Shown piece after piece: positions 1-8,163 of a stretch of DNA of 64,000 nucleotides. Below the pieces are notes generated by a model. That model saw only the letters and a program-made list of their open reading frames with translations. It was not told the origin of the DNA and made no database searches. Where the stretch lies: assembly GCF_001984715.1 (NCBI RefSeq), contig NZ_MSPR01000007.1, positions 44,929 to 108,928 of the forward strand, in the 5' to 3' direction. The DNA comes from Streptococcus azizii (GTDB lineage Bacteria > Bacillota > Bacilli > Lactobacillales > Streptococcaceae). The position numbers were made by a program, and so were the translations under genes. Numbering within the stretch: position 1 is the first letter of the stretch; each line of letters opens with the position of its first letter.

Positions 1-398
1 CATCTGCTAACTTATTCGTCTACAACCATAGGTTATGTCTTAATTTAACTGATATACGACACATAACTCAAGTCCTATACAAGCGATTCAGTACATCTCT
101 TTTAGAATTTACTGACACAATTCTAACGTAGCTTGCTCAATTAAGACCAAATAGCAAACACAAGCAATCTGCTACTAGTCACGCAGGCAGGTTATTAAGC
201 TGCTAATGCGTAAGAATTTGTATTTTTTGCAGTTATATTTAACTGGCGTTTTACATCCGCTAGATGGGTTGCAGAACAAGCCTCATAATGCCTGTCGAAT
301 CCGTAACGACCCCTCATTGTAGTACCGTATCAGTATATCAAATTAGAAAAAAAATAGCAATAGATTTTTGTTTTCTAATTTCAGAATTGGATTGTTTT
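1..398. other. intergenic/edge region without a recognised gene
   Basis: No convincing coding sequence is visible. The first 48 bases are open in plus frame 1, ending in TAA at 46-48, and could be the tail of a gene that starts before the window, but 15 codons are too few to judge. The rest is AT-rich with no recognised RNA gene. The promoter of the next gene lies at its right end. Confidence 0.5.
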
Positions 399-399
399 A

Positions 400-417
400 T
401 GGTAAAATAATGATATG
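400..417 (+). promoter_or_regulatory. extended -10 promoter of a probably leaderless gene
   Basis: An extended -10 (TGG then TAAAAT at 403-408) ends six bases before the ATG at 415. There is no Shine-Dalgarno sequence between them, so transcription would start at or next to the A of the start codon. The -35 region is weak. The same arrangement precedes hemW at 21040. Confidence 0.55.
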
Positions 418-1008
418 TATAAATTTTGGCAAAAAACCTTTCAAGTACTCAGTATTCTCACGCTCATTGCCAGCGTCTTTCTCGTTTTCTGGCTCTATAA
501 GATTGGCATTTTAAACGATCAAAATGTCTTTGCCGATACGATTAAAAGCCATGGAGCATTCGGTAGCTTGACTTATCTATTCATCCAGATTATTCAAGTG
601 GTCTTTCCCATTATCCCTGGAGGTGTGACGACCGTTGTTGGCTTTCTCGTTTTTGGGCATTGGTGGGGCTTTGTCGTCAACTATGTTGGAATCTCAATCG
701 GGAGTATCATCCTCTTTTGGTTGGCACGAAAATATGGAAAGGCCTTCTGTCTCCTCTTTATGACGGAAGAAACTTTCTACAAGTACGAGAGTAAGATTGA
801 CAATAAAAAAAGCTATGAAATTTTCTTTATCCTCTGCATGCTGTCGCCTGTCTCCCCTGCTGATATTGTGGTCATGATTACTGGATTGACCAGCATGAGT
901 TACCGCAAATTCACAACCATTATCCTTTTATGTCGCCCAGTTTCCATCGTTGCTTACAGCTTCTTTTGGATTTATGGTGGACAGTGGCTACAGCAATTTA
1001 TCAAATAA
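415..1008 (+). CDS. TVP38/TMEM64 (VTT/DedA-like) membrane protein
   Basis: A 197-residue polytopic membrane protein. Residues 64-70 (FPIIPGG) begin the VTT-domain re-entrant segment. They are followed by a Gly-rich helix ending in LARKYG (103-108) and a Ser/Pro turn (144-150) where DedA relatives carry the second re-entrant motif. Transmembrane segments are visible at about 10-30, 50-80, 84-105, 135-160 and 165-190. Family members are implicated in membrane homeostasis and lipid scrambling, but the substrate here cannot be read from sequence. The gene is monocistronic, appears leaderless, and is followed by repeat DNA instead of another gene. Confidence 0.8.
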   Translation: MYKFWQKTFQVLSILTLIASVFLVFWLYKIGILNDQNVFADTIKSHGAFGSLTYLFIQIIQVVFPIIPGGVTTVVGFLVFGHWWGFVVNYVGISIGSIILFWLARKYGKAFCLLFMTEETFYKYESKIDNKKSYEIFFILCMLSPVSPADIVVMITGLTSMSYRKFTTIILLCRPVSIVAYSFFWIYGGQWLQQFIK

Positions 1009-1019
1009 GAGCCTAGAAA

Positions 1020-1500
1020 ATAAGAAAAGATACAAAGCCCGTAAAAAACTCAAAGCGAAAATAGGAAATATGACGAGTGAAAAGCTCCAGTGGAGGTTTT
1101 CGGCATATTTCATAAAGGTAGCTGAGAGGTTACCAAAGCAAACTCCTCTTTCCCGCCTTCAAAGGTATACCATACCTTTGAAGCTAGGAGTATTTATCCC
1201 AAAGGGATTCTCAGCTGTAATCAGCTAAAGCTGAAACAGCTGCCTATCTTTTTCGCACAGAGTTTAGGGCGTGTTCAATTAAGATGTGAGGACGTTAAGA
1301 AAATGTAAAGAAAAATAGGGAATCGGAGCAGGTGACTCAGGTCAGCAAGCCGATTCATCTTTTTTCTCACATTTTTAGTCCGAACTCAGTTACATAAGAT
1401 ACAAAGCCCGTGAAAAACTCTAAGCGAAAATAGGAATTCTGACAAGTGAAAAGCTCCAGTGGAGGTTTTCAGCTCATTTCCTAGCTTTCCTGCTTCTTGG
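1020..1500. repeat. modular BOX-like intergenic repeat
   Basis: This non-coding stretch is assembled from modules that recur elsewhere in the window. One begins gatacaaagcccgtaaaa (1028 on; again near 1398). A second is gaaaagctccagtggagg (near 1079 and 1449). A third includes ggtataccatacctttga (1163) and is nearly identical to 63555 on. The fourth is gtccgaactcagttac (near 1378). Small open frames across it are not genes. Confidence 0.75.
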
Positions 1501-1512
1501 CTCAAACTTCTG

Positions 1513-1747
1513 TGGTCACTTTCGTGTTTCTAGGTGACCAGTTGAAACAGTTCACCGTTCTGCTATGGTCACTTTCGTGTTTCTAGGTGACCAGTTGAAA
1601 CAGTTCACCGTTCTGCTATGGTCACTTTCTGATTTTTGGGTGACCAGTTGAAACAGTTCACCGTTCTGCTATGGTCACTTTCTGATTTTTGGGTGACCAG
1701 TTGAAACAGTTCACTGAACTGTTTCAATCTCAGCTGTAATCAGCTAA
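1513..1747. repeat. tandem array of four 53-bp units ending in a hairpin
   Basis: Units start at 1513, 1566, 1619 and 1672, an exact 53-bp period. Each holds a GGTCAC...GTGACC inverted repeat and the left arm GAAACAGTTCA. Only the last unit completes the second hairpin, GAAACAGTTCA-C-TGAACTGTTTC. The first two units share the loop ttcgtgtttcta and the last two tctgatttttgg. Single copies of the same unit lie near 51433 and 52745. Confidence 0.85.
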
Positions 1748-1764
1748 ATTTGTATCAGTCTACC

Positions 1765-1803
1765 AAAAAACTTCGTTAGAACAACTATCTAACGAAGTTT
1801 TTT
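1765..1803 (-). terminator. bidirectional rho-independent terminator
   Basis: A 16-bp perfect stem (AAAAAACTTCGTTAGA at 1765-1780 with its complement at 1788-1803) surrounds a 7-nt loop, with A/T runs on both sides. It abuts the stop codon of the minus-strand MIP18-family gene and would terminate it. Confidence 0.85.
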
Positions 1804-2126
1804 TACTTAATACCTAGGGCTATGCGCGCATAGCGACTCATTTTTTGTACGGTCCAGGCTGGCGACCAAACCAGACGAACATCTACTTCTGTCACTTCTG
1901 GAATCGTAGCCAATACATCATGGATTTGATCAGTAATCAAATCAGCTAAAGGGCATCCCATGGTCGTTAAGGTCATATCAATTTCTGTTTTTCCATCTAG
2001 AAAACGAATTTCATAAATCAATCCAAGATTGATAATATCAATTCCTAATTCAGGATCAATGACTTCCTCCAAGGCATGGAAAATCCGTTCCTGAATTTCA
2101 TTTACTTGTTCTTCTGTATAAGCCAT
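1803..2126 (-). CDS. MIP18/DUF59 (PaaD/SufT-type) iron-sulfur assembly protein
   Basis: A 107-residue single-domain protein of the metal-sulfur cluster biosynthesis family. The hallmark DPELGIDIINLGLIYEI (residues 24-40) and the TTMGCP motif with the conserved Cys58 are present, and the C-terminal WSPAWTVQKMSRYAR is typical of Firmicutes members. Family proteins assist Fe-S cluster assembly or transfer in the cytoplasm. The start at MAYTEEQ is chosen because an AGGAG lies ten bases upstream; the open frame runs 22 codons further but with poor spacing. It lies downstream of rpoD, separated by about 570 bp that include a tandem repeat array, and ends at a strong terminator. Confidence 0.88.
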   Translation of the reverse strand: MAYTEEQVNEIQERIFHALEEVIDPELGIDIINLGLIYEIRFLDGKTEIDMTLTTMGCPLADLITDQIHDVLATIPEVTEVDVRLVWSPAWTVQKMSRYARIALGIK

Positions 2127-2331
2127 TGACATCTGTCTCCTACTACTTTGGTGTGATACAAGGTTATTCCTGTATAAAAAAGGCCGACTCATTAGCTCGC
2201 TTTCAAATCAAAGCGTGTGCTGATACCACCTAGTTTACGATTTACAGGTGCTAGCAACTGACTACCTATTTCTCTCTTATGAATGTTCAAAGAGCTCCCC
2301 AAGCTAGCCTCTGTCTCGTTGCTTGCGGGGC

Positions 2332-2701
2332 GTTAAAACGGTTCGCTGAACCTGGCTCGCTTTCCTATTTTCATGCGAGCGTTAAAACAGTTCACTGAAC
2401 CTTGCCCACTTTCTTATTTGCAAGCGAGCGTTAAAACAGTTCACTGAACCTGGTCGCTTTCCCATTTTCATGCGAGCCTTAAAACGGTTCGCTGAACCTG
2501 GCTCGCTTTCCTATTTTCATGCGAGCGTTAAAACGGTTCCCCGAACCTGGCTCGCTTTCCTATTTTCATGCGAGCGTTAAAACGGTTCCCCGAACCTGGC
2601 TCGCTTTCCTATTTTCATGCGAGCGTTAAAACGGTTCCCTGAACCCTGCTCGCTTTCCTATTTTCATGCGAGCGTTAAAACGGTTCACTGAACCGTTTTA
2701 A
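2332..2701. repeat. tandem array of eight 49-bp units downstream of rpoD
   Basis: The motif GTTAAAACGGTTC or a close variant starts at 2332, 2381, 2430, 2478, 2527, 2576, 2625 and 2674, a period of 49 bp with one 48-bp unit. Each unit also has a GCTCGC...GCGAGC stem around a tttcctattttcat-like loop. Only the copy next to rpoD completes the long palindrome that acts as the rpoD terminator; the other copies keep only the GGTTC/GAACC core. From 2127 to 2331 I see no gene. Confidence 0.88.
2675..2701 (-). terminator. terminator-like hairpin overlapping the rpoD stop codon
   Basis: TTAAAACGGTTC (2675-2686) and its exact complement (2690-2701) flank the 3-nt loop ACT. The rpoD TAA stop (2698-2700) lies inside the stem, so the hairpin begins at the last codon. 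No long U tract follows, so termination strength is uncertain. Confidence 0.6.
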
Positions 2702-3816
2702 TCCTCAATAAAGTCGCGCAAGGGTTTGCTTCTGCTTGGGTGGCGGAGCTTGCGAAGGGCTTTGGCTTCGATTTGACGGATGCGTTCGCGGGTAACATTA
2801 AAGACTTTCCCAACATCTTCTAGGGTTCGCATTTTCCCATCATCAAGTCCAAACCGGAGTCTAAGGACATTTTCCTCACGGTCTGTTAGGGTGTCTAGCA
2901 CCTCATCTAGTTGTTCACGTAAGACAACCCGTGTGGTATAATCCACTGGATTTTCAATCACTTCATCCTCGATAAAGTCACCTAGGTGACTGTCATCTTC
3001 TTCCCCGATTGGTGTTTCGAGAGAAACAGGCTCCTGAGCAATCTTCAAAATTTCACGAACCTTGTCTGGTGTCATATCCATGCGTTCAGCAATCTGCTCT
3101 GGCGTTGGATCCTGACCTAACTCCTGGAGCAAATTACGCTGTTCGCGAACCAATTTATTGATTGTTTCGACCATGTGAACCGGAATCCGGATAGTACGAG
3201 CCTGATCGGCGATTGCACGGGTGATAGCTTGGCGAATCCACCATGTCGCATAGGTTGAAAACTTGAACCCTTTGGAATAATCAAACTTGTCAACAGCCTT
3301 CATCAATCCCATATTTCCTTCTTGGATCAAATCCAAAAACTGCATGCCTCGACCGACATAGCGCTTTGCAATCGAAACAACCAAACGAAGATTGGCTTCC
3401 GCAAGCCGTTGCTTCGCTTCTGGATCACCAGCTTCTACCGCAAGGGCCAATTCTTGCTCTTCTTCATTGGTCAAGAGAGGCACAACTCCAATCTCTTTCA
3501 AGTACATCCGCACAGGGTCATTGACCTTGGCTGAATTACTACCAAGCAACTCTTCATCCGTCAATTCAGGTTCTTCTTCTACTTGCAAGACACGTGCGCT
3601 TGGATTACCCTCTTTATCGACAATGGCAATCCCTGCATCTTGAATCCGTTGCAAGAGGTCGTCAATACCATCTGCATCAAGGGTAAACGGAATGACTAAT
3701 TGATCGTTGATTGCATCATCTGTTGCAGCCCCTTCTTTTTTATGGTTACGAATAAAATCCGCAACTTGGACATCAAAAGTAGTCACTTCTTGTTTTTTAT
3801 CTTTTTTTGCTACCAT
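2698..3816 (-). CDS. rpoD: primary (housekeeping) RNA polymerase sigma factor
   Basis: A 372-residue sigma-70 family group 1 factor (SigA/RpoD), usual length for streptococci. Region 1.1 occupies about residues 1-75 and region 1.2 starts at [11 protein letters not shown] (about 100). Regions 2.1-2.4 are nearly invariant ([34 protein letters not shown]). Region 4.2 holds the helix-turn-helix [19 protein letters not shown], which contacts -35 elements. The start is supported by GGAG five bases upstream, inside the end of dnaG. It lies two bases after the dnaG stop, the classic macromolecular-synthesis arrangement of primase followed by sigma factor. Its stop lies within a hairpin and a tandem repeat array. 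Confidence 0.98.
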   Translation of the reverse strand: MVAKKDKKQEVTTFDVQVADFIRNHKKEGAATDDAINDQLVIPFTLDADGIDDLLQRIQDAGIAIVDKEGNPSARVLQVEEEPELTDEELLGSNSAKVNDPVRMYLKEIGVVPLLTNEEEQELALAVEAGDPEAKQRLAEANLRLVVSIAKRYVGRGMQFLDLIQEGNMGLMKAVDKFDYSKGFKFSTYATWWIRQAITRAIADQARTIRIPVHMVETINKLVREQRNLLQELGQDPTPEQIAERMDMTPDKVREILKIAQEPVSLETPIGEEDDSHLGDFIEDEVIENPVDYTTRVVLREQLDEVLDTLTDREENVLRLRFGLDDGKMRTLEDVGKVFNVTRERIRQIEAKALRKLRHPSRSKPLRDFIED

Positions 3817-3818
3817 AG

Positions 3819-5609
3819 TTACTCCATGTTTCTTTTGTGTGCAATGAGTTGTGCCAATTCATCCAATGCCGCTTCGGTATTCCCATTGTGAACTTGTTCC
3901 CGAATGACACGTGATTTTTGCTGATTTTCTCGCTTCAGCTGTTCCTGCTGTCGCCGTCTCTCTAGCTCTTCTAGCTCGCTATCACCTACCTCCTCGGGCA
4001 ATTTTTCTTCCAAGACCTGATACCAAGCCCGCTGCACCTCGTCTGTCTGCTGGGCCAAATCATACGCCGTTACTTCCCCATGCTCCTTTAATAGGTCAAA
4101 CAAGACCTGCAATTCTGGTGTGAGAAAGAAAAAGTCCGCTTTCAATCGGTAATCATTCAGGATATAAGGGTGGGTTATCATCCGATTGAGCAAGTGGTTT
4201 TCTGTCCGAATCAAACGTGATAAGCGCGATTTTTGCGGTAATTCAATCACCGGCTGTCGCCACATCTCCTTTTGACCTTGTGCGACATGGCTACGCTGTG
4301 CTCGTTCATGCAAACGCAGATGATTGACCGCTGCCTCTACTTGACCATAATCAAAGTCCGGCAGTAAATCTGCCACCTTATAAATATAAGAATTTTGAGC
4401 AGTGATAGACTTGTTTTTAGCAATAATCGGTGCAATTTGATCAACAAAATCAATTTGCATCTGTAAATTATCAAGGTTGGCAGGCTTTAGATACTGAATC
4501 AAAAATTCTACATCACTAATCCGATTACTGGTCAAGACCTGATAGAGCTTTTCCTTGGAATGCCTTGCTAAAAATTCATCTGGATCTAAGTTATCTGGCA
4601 GACTGACAATCTCTACTTGAAAGCCCTGCAATTCATCCAAGGCTTTTGCTGTCGCTGCCTGTCCCGCCGCATCTCCATCGTAGGTCAAGATTACCTTCTT
4701 ACAAAATTTTGCTAGATGCTTGACATGTTCTCCAGTCAATGCTGTCCCCATTGAGGCAACCGCATTATCAATACCAACACGATGAGCCGCAATAACATCC
4801 ATAAAACCTTCCATGAGATAGACTTCACGACTCTTTTTCATAGTTGCCTTGGCTTGATCTAAATGGTAGAGCTCATAACTTTTATTAAAAATCGCAGTGC
4901 TTCTGCTATTCTTGTACTTGGCCAGCTGTTTATTGTCACTATCACGCTGCAACCAAATACGACCAGAAAAGGCCACGATCCGCCCATGCTCATCCGTCAA
5001 AGGAAACATGATTCGTGCCTGAAAGGCATCGTAGATTAGGTTATTATCCGCAGGGTTAAATAGCCCTGAGGCAAGTAGATCCTGTTCCTCAAACTTAGTA
5101 GATAAGTGCCGATAGAGGTAATTTTGCTCCTGTGGAGCTAGGCCAATTTGAAAATGCTTAATCACCTCATCTGTCAAGCCACGATGATACAAGTAATTTC
5201 GAGCTTCTTCGCCCATTTTAGTTGTCATCAAGAGGGCATGGTAAAATTTTCCAGCTTCCGTATGAATGTCAAAGAGAATCTGGTGGGGATGAACCCTAGA
5301 GGCTTGTGCTGCTACTCTTTGCTGCTCTAACTGGATGCCTGCCTTCTCAGCTACTATCTGAACACTATCTGTAAAAGAGATGCCACGGTATTCTTCAATA
5401 AATTTAAACACATCCCCCGACTTCCCACAACCAAAGCAATGGAAAAACTGTTTGTCTTCAACTACGTTAAAAGACGGAGTTTTTTCCCCATGAAAAGGAC
5501 AGAGGCCTAAAAAATTACGTCCTGCCTTGGTTAGAGAGATGACTTCACCAATCACATCGACAATGTTGACTGCCTGCTTAATCTCATTGATTTTTTCTTT
5601 TGAAATCAT
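3819..5609 (-). CDS. dnaG: DNA primase
   Basis: A 596-residue primase that makes RNA primers at the replication fork. The N-terminal CHC2 zinc ribbon is intact (C37, H40, C58, C61). The TOPRIM catalytic core follows with MEGFMDV near residue 265 and the metal-binding [11 protein letters not shown] near 310. The C-terminal third, rich in charged residues, is the DnaB-helicase interaction region. The start is fixed by a very strong Shine-Dalgarno (AAAGGAGGTG). It is co-transcribed with rpoD, which begins two bases after this stop. Confidence 0.97.
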   Translation of the reverse strand: MISKEKINEIKQAVNIVDVIGEVISLTKAGRNFLGLCPFHGEKTPSFNVVEDKQFFHCFGCGKSGDVFKFIEEYRGISFTDSVQIVAEKAGIQLEQQRVAAQASRVHPHQILFDIHTEAGKFYHALLMTTKMGEEARNYLYHRGLTDEVIKHFQIGLAPQEQNYLYRHLSTKFEEQDLLASGLFNPADNNLIYDAFQARIMFPLTDEHGRIVAFSGRIWLQRDSDNKQLAKYKNSRSTAIFNKSYELYHLDQAKATMKKSREVYLMEGFMDVIAAHRVGIDNAVASMGTALTGEHVKHLAKFCKKVILTYDGDAAGQAATAKALDELQGFQVEIVSLPDNLDPDEFLARHSKEKLYQVLTSNRISDVEFLIQYLKPANLDNLQMQIDFVDQIAPIIAKNKSITAQNSYIYKVADLLPDFDYGQVEAAVNHLRLHERAQRSHVAQGQKEMWRQPVIELPQKSRLSRLIRTENHLLNRMITHPYILNDYRLKADFFFLTPELQVLFDLLKEHGEVTAYDLAQQTDEVQRAWYQVLEEKLPEEVGDSELEELERRRQQEQLKRENQQKSRVIREQVHNGNTEAALDELAQLIAHKRNME

Positions 5610-5641
5610 GTGGCACCTCCTTTCAATGCAGAATATCAGCT

Positions 5642-5650
5642 ATTATAACA
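5642..5650 (-). promoter_or_regulatory. extended -10 of the dnaG-rpoD promoter
   Basis: On the minus strand TGT followed by TATAAT (5642-5647) lies about 33 bases upstream of the dnaG ATG. The expected -35 position holds only a poor match (TTTTAG), consistent with reliance on the extended -10. Confidence 0.55.
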
Positions 5651-5703
5651 TGTTCTATTTTATACTAAAAATGTAAAATTGTAAAATTTCTAAGCTAGGA
5701 TAC

Positions 5704-5732
5704 TTGTAAAAAAAATCTTTTCAGCATATAAT
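5704..5732 (+). promoter_or_regulatory. mscL promoter
   Basis: TTGTAA (5704-5709) and TATAAT (5727-5732) are separated by 17 bases. An AAAGGA sequence at 5753-5758 lies 12 bases before the mscL ATG. The promoter is divergent from that of dnaG. Confidence 0.65.
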
Positions 5733-5770
5733 AAGAATAATTATTTTTTATGAAAGGACATATTTAGGAT

Positions 5771-6157
5771 ATGTTAAAAGATTTAAAAGCATTTTTGCTT
5801 CGCGGTAACGTTGTTGACATGGCAGTCGGTGTCATCATTGCTGGTGCCTTCGGTGCTATTGTCCAATCACTCGTGCAAGATGTCATCACTCCCCTCTTCT
5901 TGACGCCTGCCTTGAAAGCTGCTGGCGCAGAAAAGATTGCTGAGCTTCGCTGGAACGGTGTTGCCTATGGTAACTTCTTGAGTGCTATCATCAACTTTGT
6001 GATTGTAGGGACAGTTCTCTTCTTTATCGTAAAGGCAATGGAAAAAGCACAGAACCTTAAGAAAAAAGAGGTAGAAGCTACTGAAGAGGCTCCTGCTGGT
6101 CCAAGTCAGGAAGAATTATTGGCTGAGATTCGCGATTTATTAAAAAACAAATCATAA
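5771..6157 (+). CDS. mscL: large-conductance mechanosensitive channel
   Basis: A 128-residue homopentameric channel subunit that opens under membrane tension to release solutes on hypo-osmotic shock. The N-terminal amphipathic helix and the pore helix with FLLRGNVVDMAVGVIIAGAF (residues 8-27) are diagnostic. The second membrane helix (FLSAIINFVIVGTVLFFIV, about 70-90) and a charged C-terminal bundle helix ending LLAEIRDLLKNK follow. Length and motif order are complete. It is monocistronic with its own promoter and terminator. Confidence 0.97.
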   Translation: MLKDLKAFLLRGNVVDMAVGVIIAGAFGAIVQSLVQDVITPLFLTPALKAAGAEKIAELRWNGVAYGNFLSAIINFVIVGTVLFFIVKAMEKAQNLKKKEVEATEEAPAGPSQEELLAEIRDLLKNKS

Positions 6158-6182
6158 GGCAGCAGGCAAGTGGACTTGTCTT

Positions 6183-6229
6183 AAGACTGAAGAAACAATC
6201 CAATTTGGAAGTTTCCTCGGTCTTTTTTT
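6183..6229 (+). terminator. mscL terminator
   Basis: AAGACTGAAGAAAC (6183-6196) pairs with GTTTCCTCGGTCTT (6211-6224) with two G-U pairs. It is followed by a run of seven T on the plus strand. Confidence 0.8.
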
Positions 6230-6249
6230 GTGTAGTCGTTTCGTTTGCC

Positions 6250-6540
6250 TTTATACTCAATAAAAATCAACAGTAGACTAGCTTTCACAATTAAGAATTG
6301 TGAAAGGTGGTAGGTTGAAAACCTCCACTGGAGCTTTTCACTCGTCAGAATTCCTATTTTCACTTAGACCTTTTAACGTCCTCATATCTTGTGTAATTGA
6401 GTTCAGCCTAAAACCTTGGAAAAAAGATAGGCTTTCTTGTGTTCATCGAACACTGCGGCAGCCTCCTATTTTTCATTCGGTTTTTTAACGGCTTCACATC
6501 TTAAATGAACACGCCCCTAAGCTCCGTGCGAAAAAGAAGT
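6250..6540. repeat. BOX-like/modular repeat, inverted copy
   Basis: A BOX-like end (tactcaataaaaatcaac) starts at 6254. The rest is the inverse complement of modules seen at 1.0-1.3 and 63.5-63.8 kb: aacctccactggagcttttc (about 6319), gagttcagcctaaaacc (6400) and acggcttcacatcttaaatg (near 6489). No gene is seen between mscL and galE. Confidence 0.75.
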
Positions 6541-6568
6541 TGGATTCTTCCAACTTCCCTCTAACCTC

Positions 6569-7582
6569 TTATTTTGCATACCCATTCGGGTTCTTTGATT
6601 GCCAATTCCATGTATCTCGGCACATATCTTCAATAGTTTTTTCTGTTTTCCAGTTAAGCTCAGTAAGCGCCTTGTCCGCATTCGCAAAACAGGTTGCCAC
6701 ATCGCCAGGACGACGATCCACAATCTTATATGGTATCGGAACCCCATTAACTTTTTCAAAGGTGTGTATTAACTCTAGTACACTGGTTCCTTGTCCTGAC
6801 CCTAGGTTATAGGTGTAGACTCCTGAACCATCTGCAAGTTTCTCCAAAGCTCTGATATGACCAAGGGCCAAATCAACTACATGGATATAATCACGAACGC
6901 CTGTTCCGTCTACTGTATCATAGTCATTGCCAAATACACTCAATTCGGGACGTTTACCAACGGCTACCTGAGCAATAAACGGCATTAGATTATTCGGAAT
7001 CCCTGAAGGGTCCTCGCCGATTAAACCAGATTCGTGGGCCCCAATCGGATTGAAATAGCGAAGAAGGGCGATACTCCATTCAGCATCTGCTACTTCAACA
7101 TCTCGGAGAATCTGCTCCAACATGACCTTGGTATAGCCATAGGGATTGGTCGCACTCGTAGGCATCGTTTCTACTAAAGGAGAAGGATTATGAAGCCCGT
7201 AGACAGTCGCACTAGAACTAAAGACAATTTTTTTCACACCAAATTCAGCCATGACTTCCACAAGGGATAGAGTCGTCATGATGTTGTTTTCATAATACAT
7301 CACTGGTTTTTCAACAGACTCACCAACTGCCTTGTAGCCAGCAAAATGAATAGCGGCATCAATCTTTTCTTTTTCAAACACAGCACGAAGGCCATCTTTA
7401 TCTGCCACGTCCAACTCATAGAAGGCTGGAGATTTCCCGGTTATTTCCTTGATTCTATCTAAGACCAATAAACTTGCATTAGATAAATTATCAACAATGA
7501 CTACTTCTTTTCCTAGCTTTAACAATTCGACTACGGTATGACTACCGATATAGCCTGCGCCACCTGTTACTAAAATACTCAT
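6569..7582 (-). CDS. galE: UDP-glucose 4-epimerase
   Basis: A 337-residue short-chain dehydrogenase/reductase-family enzyme that interconverts UDP-glucose and UDP-galactose with bound NAD. The Rossmann motif TGGAGYIGS (residues 6-14), the catalytic Ser region FSSSATVYG (121-129) and the Tyr148-x3-Lys152 pair (YGYTK) are intact. In streptococci it serves the Leloir pathway and supplies galactose for surface polysaccharides. AAGGAG lies six bases before the ATG. No clear promoter of its own was found; a terminator separates it from rpsU upstream, so readthrough may contribute. Confidence 0.96.
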   Translation of the reverse strand: MSILVTGGAGYIGSHTVVELLKLGKEVVIVDNLSNASLLVLDRIKEITGKSPAFYELDVADKDGLRAVFEKEKIDAAIHFAGYKAVGESVEKPVMYYENNIMTTLSLVEVMAEFGVKKIVFSSSATVYGLHNPSPLVETMPTSATNPYGYTKVMLEQILRDVEVADAEWSIALLRYFNPIGAHESGLIGEDPSGIPNNLMPFIAQVAVGKRPELSVFGNDYDTVDGTGVRDYIHVVDLALGHIRALEKLADGSGVYTYNLGSGQGTSVLELIHTFEKVNGVPIPYKIVDRRPGDVATCFANADKALTELNWKTEKTIEDMCRDTWNWQSKNPNGYAK

Positions 7583-7616
7583 GAAAAACTCCTTAATCTA
7601 AATATGAGCTAGACAG

Positions 7617-7641
7617 AAAAAACAGCTTGACAGCTGTTTTT
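7617..7641 (-). terminator. rpsU terminator
   Basis: The stem AACAGCT/AGCTGTT is extended by A and T runs around the 4-nt loop (7628-7631). On the minus strand it ends in a run of T after the rpsU stop, ahead of galE. Confidence 0.75.
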
Positions 7642-7647
7642 CAAATG

Positions 7648-7824
7648 TTAGAATTTTTTACGCTTACGAGCTGCTTCTGATTTGCGTTTACGTTTTACAG
7701 ATGGTTTTTCATAGAATTCGCGTTTGCGTGTTTCTTGAAGTGTACCAGCTTTGGTAACCGCACGTTTGAAACGACGAAGAGCATCATCAAGTGATTCGTT
7801 CTTGCGTACAACTGTTTTTGACAT
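7648..7824 (-). CDS. rpsU: 30S ribosomal protein S21
   Basis: A 58-residue small-subunit protein, very basic, with the usual N-terminus [19 protein letters not shown] and a Lys/Arg-rich tail ending RKRKKF. S21 sits near the anti-Shine-Dalgarno end of 16S rRNA and affects initiation. The frame is open for eight more codons upstream. The internal ATG at 7824 is chosen because it gives the conserved length and has an AGGGGAG sequence just ahead. The gene has a perfect-consensus promoter. Confidence 0.97.
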
Positions 7825-7858
7825 TATTTTCACTCCCCTCAATTTCAAAGTCTATGTT

Positions 7859-7887
7859 ATTATACTGCTATATAGCAATTTTGTCAA
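7859..7887 (-). promoter_or_regulatory. perfect-consensus sigma-A promoter of rpsU
   Basis: On the minus strand TTGACA (7882-7887), a 17-bp spacer and TATAAT (7859-7864) match the housekeeping consensus at all 12 positions. The spacer holds the palindrome TGCTATATAGCA. Confidence 0.9.
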
Positions 7888-7926
7888 GATTTTTCTAGAA
7901 AAAGTTTGTGGTATTTACCGTATTTA

Positions 7927-7973
7927 CTCACCGAGACTCGACAACGTATCCTTTTGATTTTTAAAGAGTATCA
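7927..7973. repeat. partial BOX-like element at a stop codon
   Basis: The right end of the BOX-like repeat (caccgagactcgacaacg... ending aaagagtat) finishes at 7971. It overlaps the TGA stop of the adjacent small gene, suggesting the element inserted at or near that gene's 3' end. Confidence 0.7.
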
Positions 7974-8144
7974 GTCTATTTTCTTATACTTACTCGGATG
8001 GCGCCAGTAGCGTCTCGAGCAGAGAGTGCTACAAAAGCAGAGTCTCCTGTCAAAAGCACCCTCTATTGTGGTCACTATCTGGTGACACTGCTTACAACTA
8101 AATGTTCTGCTTTTGTAATAATCAATGGACGGTCGTTCTTTCAT
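7971..8144 (-). CDS. small Cys-rich, probable zinc-binding protein
   Basis: A 57-residue protein I cannot assign to a named family. It has C17-x2-C20 and C36-x-C38-x3-C42, with an FCSTLC segment like the treble-clef/FCS-type zinc fingers (YacG has a related CxxC...FCSxxC layout). Basic residues follow (RRYWRHPSKYKK). A zinc-stabilised nucleic-acid or protein-binding role is plausible but unproven. The start at MKERPS is fixed by a good AAGGAG six bases upstream. The longer frame overlaps the lipase gene and lacks a ribosome site. It lies 19 bases after the lipase stop and could be co-transcribed with it. A BOX-like repeat supplies or abuts its stop codon. Confidence 0.6.
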   Translation of the reverse strand: MKERPSIDYYKSRTFSCKQCHQIVTTIEGAFDRRLCFCSTLCSRRYWRHPSKYKKID

Positions 8145-8163
8145 ATATACTCCTTTCCGAACA

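Noticed and set aside
1..414. Possible structured RNA at the window start
   Set aside because: No match to tmRNA, RNase P, SRP, 6S or a riboswitch that I could recognise, and no clear hairpin series.
950..1228. Plus-strand 92-codon frame overlapping the VTT gene end
   Set aside because: It runs from the end of a real gene into modular repeat DNA and has no ribosome site.
2332..2701. 49-bp array considered as CRISPR
   Set aside because: The whole unit repeats without unique spacers of constant length between identical repeats; no cas genes are present.
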